Below, piece after piece: positions 20,804 to 32,420 of a DNA stretch of 64,000 nt. The stretch's first letter is position 1; every line of letters begins with the position of its first letter. This DNA comes from Melieria omissa. Its lineage: Eukaryota > Arthropoda > Insecta > Diptera > Ulidiidae. Below the pieces are notes generated by a model. It had not been told where the DNA came from. It ran no database searches and saw only the letters and a program-made list of their open reading frames with translations. Where the stretch lies: assembly GCA_963971225.1 (NCBI GenBank), contig OZ020269.1:41251264-41315263 (forward strand), given 5' to 3'. Both the position numbers and the translations under genes were made by a program.

Positions 20804-22917
20804 TTTTTTTTTTTTTTTTTAACGAGGAGGGAAGCATCGAAAGCCTAGGGTAGTGCGGGACTTTAATCCGCTAAACCCTCCTCTCGTCCGAACGGTTAAC
20901 CCCCCTGGGTCACCGATAGGTATTGCGTCAGGAGGCCGTAAGGAGCATTTCTGCTCAATCGTTCGTGTGTCATGTCATGTCCGGACTTACCAATAGCATA
21001 GGCCACACTGCCCTGGCTTCCCTGTTGCTGCAACTGTCACCACTGCCGCCGCTGTCCTAGCTGCACCAGACCATCATCCGTGCCGTGTGCTCGTCGACGC
21101 GCGTTGCGTGCGCGCTCTTTTTATTATCTCGGCGGCTGCCGAGCTAACCGCCTCCCACGTCGCCGGAGTGTCGCACATATGAGCGACGAGGTTGGCCTCC
21201 GATGCCTCCTCTCCGAGGACTTTTTGTAGTTTGGCGTGTACGTCGGCGAAACGCGTGCATTGGAAAAGGACGTGCCGCGCGTTTTCGTGCTCTGCTGGGC
21301 AGCGCGGACAAAAAGGGTCCTCCTCATATCCGTATTTATGGAGATATTCCCTGAAGCAGCCGTGTCCGCTGAGTAGCTGCGTCAAGTAGTGGTCCAGTTC
21401 CCCGTGCCGTCGTTTGATCCACTCCTCGATTTTTGGAATAAGTCGGTACGTCCACCGTCCCTTGGATGACTGGTCCCACCTGCATTGCCATTCGCGTGTA
21501 GTCGTTTTGCTTTCGATTTTTTTGGCGGCGGCTGTCGCCTTCTCGTCACGCTTGTAGCAGCGCTGCATTTCCGCTGCGAGCAGATCGATCGGTGGTTTGC
21601 CAGCAATGACACCAATGGCGTCATCCGACACTGTGCGGAATGCGCAGGCGACGCGGAGTGCGCTGAGGCGGTATACCGATCCTTTTATGCGTTCACGGAT
21701 CTTTGCCACATCCGCCCAGATCGGTGCTGCGTATAACAGTATAGACCCCGTCACTGTTGAGAGCAGTTTTCGCCGGCTAAAGCGGGAACCTCCGATGTTT
21801 GGCATCATGCGTGCGAGCGCGCCATAGACTCGCGTGGCCTTTTCGCAAACGACGTTTAGGTGCTCTCTAAATGTCATCTTGGAGTCGATGATGACGCCTA
21901 GATATCTCAGGTGGGGCAGTGAGGTGATCGTGTGACCTCCGACCGTGACGGTGAGCACCTCGCTCACTTTACACAGCTTCAGTTTTGTGAGCGGCCAACT
22001 CAAGTTTCGCTGCTTGTAGCCATTGCCTGATGCGAGCTATTGCGGTGTTGCAGTGCGCCTCGAGGATATGCAGGTGTTTGGCGACCGCTACGACCGCTAT
22101 GTCATCTGCATAGCCGATGATGTGAACGTCTTCCGGCAGTTTCAGCCGAAGGACGCCATCATACATCGCGTTCCAGAGCGTGGGTCCAAGTACCGATCCT
22201 TGGGGTACGCCTCCAGTGACGTTGTATCGCTGCACGCCTGCCTCTGTGTCGTAAAGTAGCACTCTGTCTTCGAAGTAGCTACTAATAATGCGTTGCAGGT
22301 AAGCAGGGACCCCGAAGTTCTGTAGTGCAGCGATGACCTTGCCCCAGTTCGCCGAGTTGAAGGCAGTTTTGATATCTAGCGTGATGACCGCGCAGTACTT
22401 TTTGGTGCCACCCAGCCACCTCTTGCCGCTTGTTGCCTCTTGGGCAATGTCCATCACCGCTCGAATGGCGTCTACAGTGGATCATGCTCTGCGGAAGCCA
22501 AACTGGCGATCTGAGAGCCCACCAGGCCCCTCTAGGGGTTCCTGCAGTCTGTTGCAGATAAGCCTCTCCAGCACCTTGCCCATGGTGTCTAGCATACATA
22601 GTGGCCTGTATGATGACGGCTGCTCTGACGGCTTTCCAGGCTTTAGCAGGAGCACAAGTCTTTGCCTTTTCCACTGCTCAGGGAAAACTCCTTCCATGAG
22701 GCAGGCCGTGTAAAGCTGCGAAAAGATCTCCGGCCGCGCCTTCATCGCTGCCTTTAGCGCTACATTTGGTATGCCGTCCAGCCCCGATGCCTTGTTATCG
22801 GCAATTTTGGCAACACTTTGTAGCTGCTCGGCCGTGCTGACAGTTGGAATTTCTGTCAGGTCCATGATCCCAGAGCTAATCGTTTGCACCTCTTGCAGTG
22901 GGAAGAGCGTGGCGACC
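20804..22917 (-). mobile_element. 5'-truncated R1-clade LINE with 15-bp target duplication
   Basis: Flanked by GCCACCGTTTGATGT at 20789-20803 and 22918-22932, an exact 15-bp target duplication. A run of about 18 T next to the left copy is the poly(A) tail of a minus-strand insertion. 2.1 kb covers the RT and the C-terminus. Removing it rejoins a 3'-family Helitron repeat unit. Confidence 0.85.
21074..22917 (-). pseudogene. R1-type LINE ORF2 fragment (RT and C-terminal zinc region)
   Basis: 5' truncated. The RT reads GLDGIPNVALK, SSYRPLCMLDT, LDIKTAFNSANW, GGVPQGSVLGP and GYADDIAVV (near 22110), the R1-clade pattern. It ends with CPRCPAEHENARHVLFQC near 21260-21315. A TGA interrupts the RT after GFRRA (near 22481), and a frame change near 21985 joins ...HKTEAV to SEVLTVTVGG. 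The protein would nick the target and reverse transcribe the RNA. Classical R1 inserts in 28S rDNA and lacks poly(A); this copy sits in a Helitron and has a poly(A) tail. Confidence 0.8.
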
Positions 22918-24235
22918 GCCACCGTTTGATGTGCCGTTTCACTGGTAAAACTTTGTGAGCGTTGCACAAGGGGCGTGACACTTTTTAAGCAACTCAAATG
23001 TTTTGAATAGCTTTGGAACTACAAATCACACAGTTAAGAGATTTGACACTAACATACGATTTAGATGTGCCCTTCGACATGGGGAATGGGGTGGGTATCG
23101 GACGAGGGGCCTGACACTGCCCATAGAAACCAAGTTTTTAATATGAAATATCTTCGGAATTATAAGTCGGCCAGTATTGAAATTTGATATAGCATCATGG
23201 CTTAGACGTGTCGTTCAAGTGGTTAAATTGTATGGGCGTTGGACAAGGGGCGTGGTACTTTTTAAGCGACCTTATTCTTTTCAATAACTTTTGAAATGCA
23301 AATCACACATCAAGATATTTGGCACATACTTACCATTTCGACGTGCCCTTCGACAGGGAGGGTACAGTGGGTATTGGACGAGGGGCATGGCACCGTCCAT
23401 ACAACCCAAATTTTTAATGTGGAATATCTTCGGAACAATAAGTTGGAAAGCTTTGAAGTTGTGTATACCATCGTCTCATAGATGTGTCATTCTACTGGCG
23501 GTATATTTTTTGCGACTAAATTTTTTGCGACTGTAACATTGGAAATGAAAGTTACATATCAATGAAACCGGGTCACACCATTCGACTGGAGGAATGGATT
23601 GGGCATAACATAAAAGAGGCGTGGCACCGCCCAAAGAGTGTAGTATGAAGAAACTTGATTTATTGGGCCCATTGATTTCAAACTTGCGTGCAAAGCCGCA
23701 GGGCCCTACTAGTGGTTGATAAAAAGGATTTTATTTTATGTAAGAATGGTTAAAATAAAGTAACAAATTTAATGTTTTTGAATGTTTACTTTAACTTGTA
23801 AATACATTTAAGGCAAGCGCAGACGGGTTTTCCGATAGCTAAAAATTTATCTGAAAGAAGAACATTAAATATGTTTATGCATATGTGTAATTTTTGAAAG
23901 GAATTAAATTATAACACCGTGCGACAAAAATGAAAAAAATTTTTCACACTGGAAAAAATCCATATGGGCGTGAAACTAGAGACCCAACATAGTAATACTG
24001 CGTACTCAGTTTTTCATTTCTACATCCTTTGTCATTTTAAAAGGACTTCAATATTTTGAAGGGGATAAATAATAAAAAATATATAAAAAATACTTAACCT
24101 CGTTAGAATATGGCGATATGTATATAAGATGAAAGAGGAAAGGCTCAAGAATTTAAATAAAATTGACTTTTTATCTACTTGTAAAAAAAGGATGACAAAG
24201 GTCCTCAAAAAATTTTAATCCTGTATATCCTTGAA

Positions 24236-24537
24236 CATTTATGTAGAATATTCATGAAAAGTAAGTATGATAAAACCCAAAACCTCCTTGATCACGTGTC
24301 GAAATTTCATTACTCTAACTTTATTGGTTCAAAAGTTATTTAAAAAAAAGGCGGAAGCTGCAAGTATAATGAAGTACAAAAATTCGAATTTATTTGCGTA
24401 TCAGTATTTTAAATAATAAATAGATACAAAATCAATTAAGCGAGAATAATTAAATTTTGACACGTGATCAAGGAGATTTTGGGTTTTATCACACTTACTT
24501 TTCATGAATATTCTACATAAATTTTCATATCCTTGAT
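24236..24537. repeat. Inner hairpin, ~80-bp arms
   Basis: 24236-24315 (TTTATGTAGAATATTCATGA ... CTTGATCACGTGTC) is mirrored at 24453-24537 (GACACGTGATCAAGG ... TCATGAATATTCTACATAAA). Confidence 0.75.
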
Positions 24538-24744
24538 TAAGGATTACAATTTTTTAACCCTCATCCGACGTTCAAAAAAACTCACACATAAGATGTTCGG
24601 GTGACATTTCACCCATATGGTACTTTGTATTATTATAATGAATTTTTTGACCAATTATAATAAAAAATCATTTGTTATCTTTAATCTCTATTATCTTTGT
24701 TATCTTACAGATAAATAAAATAACAAATTTTTATATATTTACTT

Positions 24745-24812
24745 GCAATTAGGTTAGGTTAGGTCATTGTGGCTCCCTCTGTAAGAGACACACTCGGAAG
24801 CATATTATGAGA
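24745..24812 (-). mobile_element. 3' tip of a LINE ending in AGGTT repeats
   Basis: AGGTTAGGTTAGGT is followed by CATTGTGGCTCCCTCTGTAA. This matches the style of the LINE 3' end at 44043, whose minus-strand protein ends just before CCTAACCTAACC. It looks like a short 5'-truncated LINE insertion interrupted in turn by BEL element 1. Confidence 0.35.
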
Positions 24813-24817
24813 CCCGT

Positions 24818-25042
24818 TGTTAAGAAATGCAACCGTGTGTTCATATTGTACGCGAAGCAACCACTCTGAATTTGTCATATTTCTAACTGTAACTTTCCAA
24901 TCAATTCTCTTGTACTTACTGTCACTTTACTTTGCTAATTTTTCTTTCTTCTTGTTCAACGTCTTCAACGTGCAGGTTGCACCTCTTACAATAAAGTCAT
25001 TATACTATTAAATTTAAACCGTCTGTATTCAATTCCTTAACA
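24818..25042 (+). repeat. BEL-1 5' LTR
   Basis: TGTTAAGAAATGCAACC at the start, ATTCCTTAACA at the end. TGGCATCGCTTGCGG, three bases downstream, is the candidate primer site; I could not assign the tRNA. AATAAA near 24990 is a candidate polyadenylation signal. Confidence 0.9.
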
Positions 25043-25287
25043 TTTTGGCATCGCTTGCGGGAATGGAGACTTATTGGAGTCAACGTCGTCTGTTCAAATC
25101 GCTGATTTGTAAAATTCCACGTACAAGACTTGCAGTGCGACGATCGGAACGTGGTTAACCTCGAAATCGTACCGGATGATGTTACATCATCACGGCGGCG
25201 GCCAAAGAAGAAGGTCTGGCCAAACTCATTCTTAATTTCTCAACAAACACGCGTAAAACCGCAAAGCATAAGCAAACACAAGGGTAT

Positions 25288-26445
25288 TTGGTGGCTCGCA
25301 AACGATTACTGGAAGACTATTGGGCAAAGTTCACGTCCGCACACGATGAGCTGCTGCAGCTAGCATCCACGGATGAGACCATCTCAAAGTCGCATTTGGA
25401 GGACACGCGGTTCACAGAAATCGAAAGCTCCTATTGTGAAACGGTAGGGGAGCTGGAGGATTTGCTGTATGAGTTGTTGCCCAGTAAGCCCATGGCAGCA
25501 GAGGCGAATTGTTCGAACACCGCAGGCAGGACCACAACGGTCACAAAGCTGCCCAAAATCGCTCTGCCAACATTCGACGGAACCTTCCAACAATGGCTGT
25601 CCTTCAAAGACATGTTTGTTTCTTGCATTATTAACGACATGAGCCTGTCCGACGTGCAGCGCCTACACTTGAAAGGTTGCCTGTGTGGAGACGCCGAGTC
25701 TCTTCTACGAAACCTGTTGGTCATCGATAGCAACTTTAAGGTAGCATGGGATATTCTTCAGCAACGGTACGATAACAAACGCCGACTCGTCCGGTCCTAT
25801 CTGCACCATATTGTGCAGCTCCCTGCAGCCTCAATCGAGTGCCCAGTAGCGATGAGGAAGATCATAGATGGAGTTACAGAATCGGAACGCGCACTTAAGC
25901 AGCTTGCAAGTCCCACGGAGGAGTGGGACGACTGGTTCGTTTATCTTATAACCGAAAAACTAGATCCGGAATCTGTTAAGCAGTGGGAACTGTCGCTGAA
26001 CTCTGCTGACTACATTCCATCATATCGCGAACTAATCAAGTTTCTGGAGGGCCGTATCGCGGGATTAGAAGCAGCTGCGAAGCACCAGCCAAAAGACAGC
26101 AGCGCAAAGCCAACACGACACACACCGATTCGTTGCCATCAAACTAACCTCCTACGTTGCCCATGCTGCACTGGTAAGCATATATTGATGTTCTGCTCTG
26201 ATTTTAAGACCCAATCTCCGACGCAGAGACTACAGACGGTCATGACAAAAGGCTTATGTAAGAATTGCTTTAAGGGTGATCACATACAAAACAAGTGTAC
26301 ATCACCATTCTCGTGCAAGCAATGTAACGGTAGACATCATACGATGCTGCAGGACAGTGTTCAGCAGCGAACCGACGCGGTGGCTGTAAATCAAGCGTGT
26401 GCTACTGCACCTGTTGCCTTAGCAGCACAACAACACTTCACTTAG
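25288..26445 (+). CDS. gag: BEL-1 Gag, 385 aa or longer
   Basis: The frame is open upstream of ATG 25288 (with EEGLAKLILNFSTNTRKT-like sequence), so the true start may be earlier or lost. Residues about 100-260 form the BEL Gag capsid region (PKIALPTFDGTFQQWLSFKD, DUF1759 type). Near residues 285-345 are CCHC knuckles CKNCFKGDHIQNKC and CKQCNGRHH. It ends at TAG 26443-26445, in the same frame as pol. BEL elements normally make one Gag-Pol protein, so this stop is probably a mutation. Confidence 0.8.
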   Translation: MVARKRLLEDYWAKFTSAHDELLQLASTDETISKSHLEDTRFTEIESSYCETVGELEDLLYELLPSKPMAAEANCSNTAGRTTTVTKLPKIALPTFDGTFQQWLSFKDMFVSCIINDMSLSDVQRLHLKGCLCGDAESLLRNLLVIDSNFKVAWDILQQRYDNKRRLVRSYLHHIVQLPAASIECPVAMRKIIDGVTESERALKQLASPTEEWDDWFVYLITEKLDPESVKQWELSLNSADYIPSYRELIKFLEGRIAGLEAAAKHQPKDSSAKPTRHTPIRCHQTNLLRCPCCTGKHILMFCSDFKTQSPTQRLQTVMTKGLCKNCFKGDHIQNKCTSPFSCKQCNGRHHTMLQDSVQQRTDAVAVNQACATAPVALAAQQHFT

Positions 26446-28656
26446 AAGACTTCATACTGCACAACACTGCTTGCCACTGCTCGAGTTAGCGTGCTCTTTC
26501 CGTATGGACGCGCTCTCACACTCAGAGCTCTGCTGGGCAGTGGCTCTCAAGCAACATTTATAAGCGAATTTGCAGCCCAGCAATTGAGACTCCCTCGCAC
26601 TCGCATTCGAGTACCTGTTACTGGAGTGGGGGGAGCGGTGGTTGGCAGCTCCACGAGGGCAGTCGACTTCATCATGCATTCACTCGTAAACCCTGATTTC
26701 TCGCTGGCCTGTTCAGCTCTAATTTTACCACGACTGGGGCACCTGCTGCCTTCTGCTCGTGTGGAATGTGACGTGCTCAAGGAATTTGCGAATTTAGCAC
26801 TCGCTGACCCACAGTTTAACCACCCAGGCTCCATTGATTTAATCATAGGCGCTGATCTATATAGCGTATTACTGAAAGGAGAGATCAAACAATCTACCGG
26901 TTGTGCTGTCATAGCACAAAACACACATTTGGGATGGGTAATCTTTGGGAGATTACCTAATCAAGCACCGTCACAGCTGCGCCTGACACACTGTGCCACC
27001 ACATCTCTGGAGCTCAACGACCTAGTCAAGCTCATGTGGCAATTTAACGAACACGATGATTTACTATCACCTACTGCAAGGACTCAAGACGAATGCGACT
27101 GTGAAGCGTTCTTTGAGAGTACAGTACGGCGCACCAGTTGCGGCCGCTACGTCGTCAAATACCCATTCAAGAAAGATGTCGACCTGTCCAAGCTTAGGGA
27201 CTCAAGGGAAGACGCTTTTAGATTACTCAACTATCAACGAATCCGTCTAGCGCGAGATCCGACATTGAAGCAACTTTACGAACAGTTTATGGACGAGTAC
27301 TTACAACTCGGACATATGGAACCAGTTTCCGAAACCAGCGAACCGCAACTTGCGTGTTACATTCCGCACCATGACGTGTATAAGGAGTCTAGCTCCACCA
27401 CCAAATTACGAACCGTTTTTAACGCATCATATCGAGGCAAATCGGGAGTGTCACTGAACGACTGCCTGCATGTGGGCCCTAAACTGCAGAACGACCTGGC
27501 GTCAATTATTCTGAAGTGGCGATCTTACCGAATAGGATTTATGGCAGATATCGAGAAATGCTATCGACAAATCTTGGTTGACTCTAAAGACACTGATCTG
27601 CAGCGCATTGCGTGGCTAAATGAAAAGGGTGACCCCACTATTTATCGTCTACGGACCGTTACTTACGGCTTAATTTGTTCGCCTTACCTCACAATCACAG
27701 TCCTTCATACATTGGCTAAGGACGAAGGAGAGTCTTTCCCACAGGCAGCACAAATACTGAAACATTCTTTCTATATGGACGATTTTCTTCACGGAGCAGA
27801 TGATGATGAAGGCGCGCTTTACCTTCAAAACCAACTACAGACTTTATTACAAAAGGGAGGGTTCACATTGCGCAAGTGGAACTCCAATTCATTACATTTT
27901 CTGCACAACATCGACGACCAGCCGGGCGATGATGATCACAGGTGTAATTTGGACCAGCATCAGGAGGTAAAGGCATTGGGAATTTATTGGATAGCGTCGT
28001 CCGATGAGCTAGTCTACAATGTAAATGTTCAACCACAGTCTGGGTTAATTACAAAGCGTCAACAGCTCGCCGACGTCGCTAAGATATACGACCCACCTGG
28101 ATTGCTTGCACCTATAATCATTACTGGTAAAATTATCTGTCAACAACTTTGGGTTACTGGCTGTAGCTGGGACGAGGCCATTCCGGAGCCGTACCAGACG
28201 CAGTGGAGGAGTTTTCGAGAGGAATTACGGGCTGTCGAAGCTATCAACATACCAAGATGGGTGCATGCTGCATCAACCGTTATCGCGTATCAACTGCACG
28301 CTTTCTCGGACGCATCGACGTTGGCCTACGCAGCGGTGACGTACCTTCGAGTTCTTACGGTTGACGAAGCAGTAAAGGTGTCGATTTTAATGGCCAAAAC
28401 AAAGGTGGCTCCACTTAAGAAAATTACGATACCCTGTTTAGAGATGAATGGGGCATTACTAGCAGCAAAACTGGCTCATAAAGTGCAGGAATCTCTTAGT
28501 CACTTGCCGATGCGCACATTCTTTTGGTCAGACTCAACGCGTCACAAAGATTCAGCAGCTATCCAACAGCGAATCATGGAGGTACGTGCCAACCAAGCTG
28601 AATCCGGCGGACGTTGCCTCGCGAGGCATATTACCATCCAAATGGTCAACGCTTGA
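26446..28656 (+). pseudogene. pol: BEL-1 Pol part 1: protease, RT, RNase H start
   Basis: Same frame as gag after the TAG; the first ATG is 26491. The protease motif reads LLGSGSQ where the family has LLDSGSQ: the catalytic Asp codon is GGC (26536-26538), one base from GAC. The DUF1758-like domain is followed by RT with KLRTVFNAS, MADIEKCYRQI and YMDD (SFYMDDFLHG near 27770), then a BEL RNase H region (AFSDAS, EMNGALLAAKL). After FFWSDST near 28540 the frame is lost; relatives have extra codons before NRVTKIQQ here, so an internal deletion of some tens of bases is inferred. Confidence 0.85.
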
Positions 28657-30033
28657 AACTTGGTGGCAGGGGCCTAGCTGGCTCTACCAGGAAGAGCAGC
28701 AGTGGCCAGCTCAACCTGTCCCAGAGCGCCAAGTTGCCGAGCAAACTACAATATGCTGTTCTTTAACTCTTCAAGAGGAACCATCATTCGCAGAAGCCCT
28801 TTTACGGAAGTACTCGCACATCACTACCCTACTTGCGGTAACGGCGTGGTGCCAACGATTCCTTGCCATCATTAGGAAGAAGCCCCACGAAACTACGACC
28901 TGGAGCATTAGCCAGGAGAGGAACGATGCCTTGAAATTTTGGATCAGGTATGTTCAGAGAATCAATTTTGCTAACGAAATTTCGTCTCTACTTAAAGGAG
29001 AACCGCTCCATTCCAAAAGTAAGCTTCGCAAACTCAACCCCATGATCGATGAGGATGACATTTTACGTGTTAATGGGCGACTGAAGCACGTATTGTTGTC
29101 CATTGAGGAGACATTTCCAATTATTCTTCCGAAGGAAAATCCGTTCTGTCGGTTGTTACAGGCGCAGGCGCACGAGGCCACGCTGCATGGTGGAACACAA
29201 TCTACCCTCAATCACTTAAGACGGCGCTATTGGATCTTGGATGCTCGCTCATCGATTAAGAAACTTGTTCACAACTGCGTGAAATGTTTTCGACAGCGAC
29301 TTACCAGAACAAGTCAACTTATGGGTAGTCTGCCGCAGCACCGCTGTACACCGGCACCAGCATTCAGTCGATGTGGACTAGACTACGGTGGACCGTACGG
29401 AATCCGCACTACCAAAGGCCGAGGTCACCATCGCTACAAGGGTTATGTGGTAATCTTTGTTTGCTTTAGCACACGCAATTCTGCGCGCTGCGCAGAATCG
29501 ATCTCACGTCATTAACACCAGGACATTTTTTGGTGGGCAGATCGCTAATCGCCAATCCTGAACCGAATCTATTAGAATTCAACACCAATCAGTTGTCAAG
29601 GTGGAAACAGCTCCAGCAGATGCAACAGGACTTCTGGAGACGTTGGAGCTCAGAATACCTAGCCGGGTTACAACTTCGACATAAATGGCAACAACAGAAT
29701 AGAAACATCCAAGTGGGCGATCTCGTGTTAATTCGGGACGAGCGGACGGCGCCCATGCATTGGCCACTTGGTCGTATAATCGAAGTTCACCCAGGAGCAG
29801 ACGGGCTAGCACGAGTAGCTACTATCCGGACGCAAGGATCCACTATAAAACGAGCAATTTCAAAGCTAGCTGTCCTACCCGTGGATACAATGGTTGATCC
29901 CGAACACGGTGGGCGGCCGTTGAACACGGTGGGCGGCGCATCTTCGTTTATGTCGTCGCGAACGGACGAGGTGGGCGGAAATGTTAAGAAATGCAACCGT
30001 GTGTTCATATTGTACGCGAAGCAACCACTCTGA
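28586..30033 (+). pseudogene. pol: BEL-1 Pol part 2: integrase with large core deletion
   Basis: After the deletion the frame of 28586 continues with VPTKLNPADVASRG (typical of BEL between RNase H and integrase). A zinc region HEATLHGGTQ...CVKC follows (29170-29290). The integrase core begins with the first Asp in RCGLDYGGPY (near 29385). At about 29470-29515 the sequence jumps to a stop and then to TPGHFLVGRSLIA (29515 on), the end of the core. The part that should carry the second Asp and the Glu is missing. The C-terminal domain (VGDLVLIRDERT...) runs to about 29890. Confidence 0.8.
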
Positions 30034-30206
30034 ATTTGTCATATTTCTAACTGTAACTTTCCAATCAATTCTCTTGTACTTACTGTCACTTTACTTTGCT
30101 AATTTTTCTTTCTTCTTGTTCAACGTCTTCAACGTGCAGGTTGCACCTCTTACAATAAAGTCATTATACCATTAAATTTAAACCGTCTGTATTCAATTCC
30201 TTAACA
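29982..30206 (+). repeat. BEL-1 3' LTR
   Basis: 225 bp, same ends as the 5' LTR with a single difference. It is preceded by the purine tract GAGGTGGGCGGAAA, a likely polypurine tract for plus-strand priming. Confidence 0.9.
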
Positions 30207-30616
30207 CCCGTTGTGATATACCACAAATTTCACCCGTTTTTAAATGTGTATGTAACACTGTTTTTTCAACATATGTTACAGCACACATTTCAAGCGGATA
30301 GGGCAGTAGTTAACTTATACCTGTGACAGACATGTAGTAACAATTCCATGATAAAGTTATTATAGTATTCTAATTACTAGGTACGGTGACAGACATAACT
30401 TAGTAAATTATTTGTAGTAATTTTTGACAGTTTGAATATAAAAAAATTCACAGATGTAAACAATGAGAACATCTCTAAGTGCATTAATTTCAAACAACGC
30501 AAAAATTCGTTTCCTACAACAAGAAAGGAGGCAATGTCTAAGATTGGCAATTACTGCATAGAAGGAAAGCAACCAATATAGAGTGCTTGTATTTGTTAAA
30601 AGAATAAACAGATATA

Positions 30617-31244
30617 TAGGGTGTTTTTTTAGAGGTATAGAACTTCGAATTGAAATAAAACACAAGAAAATCGTTGTAATGTCCATCAATTTGGCTTTAT
30701 TGGAAGGATAATTTTATGCCATTAATGTTTAAATATGATTTCGAGCATGTGGCCGCCGCGGCTGGCTCGAATAAAGCCAATTCTACAGGTCCAATTTTCA
30801 ATCTTCCATAAAGTTGATGGACAAAGCTCCAATTGCTGTGCACGGTGGCGAATCGATTCATTCGGGTCCTCTTCAACATTTTGCTCTACAGCGGCAATTG
30901 TTTCTTCGGTGCGCACTGTTCGACGTCTCTGCGGATGCGTATTATCACATAGAGTAAACGTAGTGCGAAAACGACCCATGGTTAACCGATGGATGGACCG
31001 ATTTTGCTCTGATGGACGATTATGTCGACCATAAAATGGACGGAGCTTGCGGTAAACTTCGCGAACTGAACCATTATTTTCGAAATAAATTTGCACGATT
31101 TGCAAGCGTTGTTCTTTTGTCAACCTGTTCATGATGAAATGGCAAACCAAACTGAACATAAATGACATTAGAGTTGCCAGATTTGACCACAAAATGCCAG
31201 TTTTATCTCTATTCGAAAAACAAACCTTTAAAAAAAACACCCTA
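30617..31244 (-). mobile_element. Mariner-superfamily deletion derivative, copy 1 (628 bp)
   Basis: Inverted ends TAGGGTGTTTTTTTAGAGG are flanked by TA. It carries a minus-strand frame 30722-31132 (136 aa, MNRLTKEQRLQIVQIYFE...). This has the N-terminal helix-turn-helix (DUF4817-like) joined in frame to the last residues (RASRGGHMLEIIFKH) of the full transposase, with the whole catalytic domain missing. A nearly identical copy lies at 50731-51359 with the same deletion junction, so the short form itself has transposed. Confidence 0.85.
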
Positions 31245-31559
31245 TACATGTTTTTCTTTTTTTTCATTTTCCATCAAATTCCTCTTTTCAATTTTTCCTG
31301 CATGTCAAAATCAGATTTTTAGCTGTGTTCAGTAAGTTCGAATGTGTCTTTCGTGAAATACTACATAAATACTAGGTAGCCGAACATAGTATTGTTACTA
31401 GCTAAATACTAGGTTGCTCACGTAGTATTTAGCTGGTATTTGGTGACACACATCCGGTATTTGCTTGGTTAGTAGTAACAATACTAGATGTCTGTCACGG
31501 GTATAAAACTAGCGTTCACCACATGTATACTTTTTTCAAGAATTGCAGGCATAATATTC

Positions 31560-32420
31560 CTTTCGATCTTTTTTGATACCAAAAAGGCACCGTGTTTCAA
31601 TAATTTTTCACTTTTTTCCGCTCTGATTTTCTGACAAGGTTTGGGAAATTAGCTATATTAGCTATTGTTAAGAAGTCTGCATTAAGATTTTCCTTTCGGT
31701 AACGGTGCTTTATGCAGAATCTTTAGCTTTACTAAACTAAGATCTAAGTCTTCAAGAAAAATTCGCCGCTTGAACTTTTTGTTGTGATTCCAACTAGGAT
31801 CGACAGCGATTAGTTTTTCGCTTGACGGTATAGTTAGTGAACAACCAATTGTTCTAAAGTGTCAACTACTGCTTTTGACTTATTGTAAACCGATATAATT
31901 TCAGCTAATTTATTGTCACCAACATATCCTAGTTCGCATCTTCCACGAAAAGCCAGCAATTATTTACTTAGTGTGTCCTTTTCATAAGACGTACATAGCA
32001 GTTGTCGCTAGAACCACTTTTCTCATAAATCTCTTATGGGTGTGAACGAGCTTCATTCTTGATTACAATCGTTACGTTCTTGGCAAGTCACCGACATAAC
32101 GAAAGATTGGTCTGCCTGTTGTGTAACTCTACAGATTATCAAGAGATTCTCCATTCGACTTATAACTACCACTCAAAATTGAAATACCAAAATATGCCGG
32201 AATATCAACAACGCTAATCCATGCACTGCCAAAAACTCGCAAAACTTCAACATTAGTCTTGTCAGCTACTATCTTTAACATTGGTATTCATTGGCATCTT
32301 GCATTGCTGACATCCGACTTCAAGCTTGAAATAATATAATCGGCTCTTACTTTCCCGTTAAATTCAGGAGGCCCATTGATCTATTAAAAATGTTTTGCCT
32401 ATAAAAGCAGTTCAAAACTG
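31560..32420 (-). pseudogene. piggyBac-like transposase remnant of element B
   Basis: Broken minus-strand reading. LAFRGRCELGYVGDNKLAEI (near 31930) matches the FRGRC...P.KPAKYG region. Next comes YNKSKAVVDTLEQLVVH plus TVKRK in an adjacent frame (near 31830-31890), matching the KGGVDTLDQ third-Asp block; TGRPIFRYVGDL (near 32090-32120) recalls the upstream IFR motif. Many stops and frameshifts: an old relic. Orientation fits the element ends. Confidence 0.6.

Larger units (their letters stand above)
19732..23713 (+). mobile_element. Helitron 2, carrying repeats and an R1-type LINE
   Basis: Starts TCTATATCTATACTATTATA after an A and ends GCAGGGCCCTACTAGT, with CTAGT at 23709-23713. The 5' text (AAAGCAAGTGTGACA, ACTGAACCGATTTAGATGAA) is typical of insect Helitron starts. 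The next base is G and not T, so the right end is slightly less certain. No Rep/helicase frame. An R1-clade LINE fills 20804-22917. Without it the element is about 1.85 kb and consists largely of two repeat families. Confidence 0.7.
24818..30206 (+). mobile_element. BEL/Pao retrotransposon 1, young but internally deleted
   Basis: Two 225-bp LTRs (24818-25042 and 29982-30206) differ at one position by my reading (TATACTATT versus TATACCATT). They are flanked by the 5-bp duplication CCCGT at 24813-24817 and 30207-30211. Inside are gag with DUF1759-like and zinc-knuckle regions, protease, RT, RNase H and integrase remnants. Stops and deletions make it non-autonomous despite its youth. Length is 5389 bp against about 6-7 kb for complete relatives. 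Confidence 0.92.

Noticed and set aside
26443..26445. In-frame TAG between BEL-1 gag and pol as programmed readthrough
   Set aside because: BEL elements normally have a single Gag-Pol frame, and this copy carries other inactivating changes, so a nonsense mutation is simpler.
31131..31322. Phe-rich 63-aa frame at the mariner derivative end
   Set aside because: Reads through the T-rich terminal repeat in antisense; low complexity.
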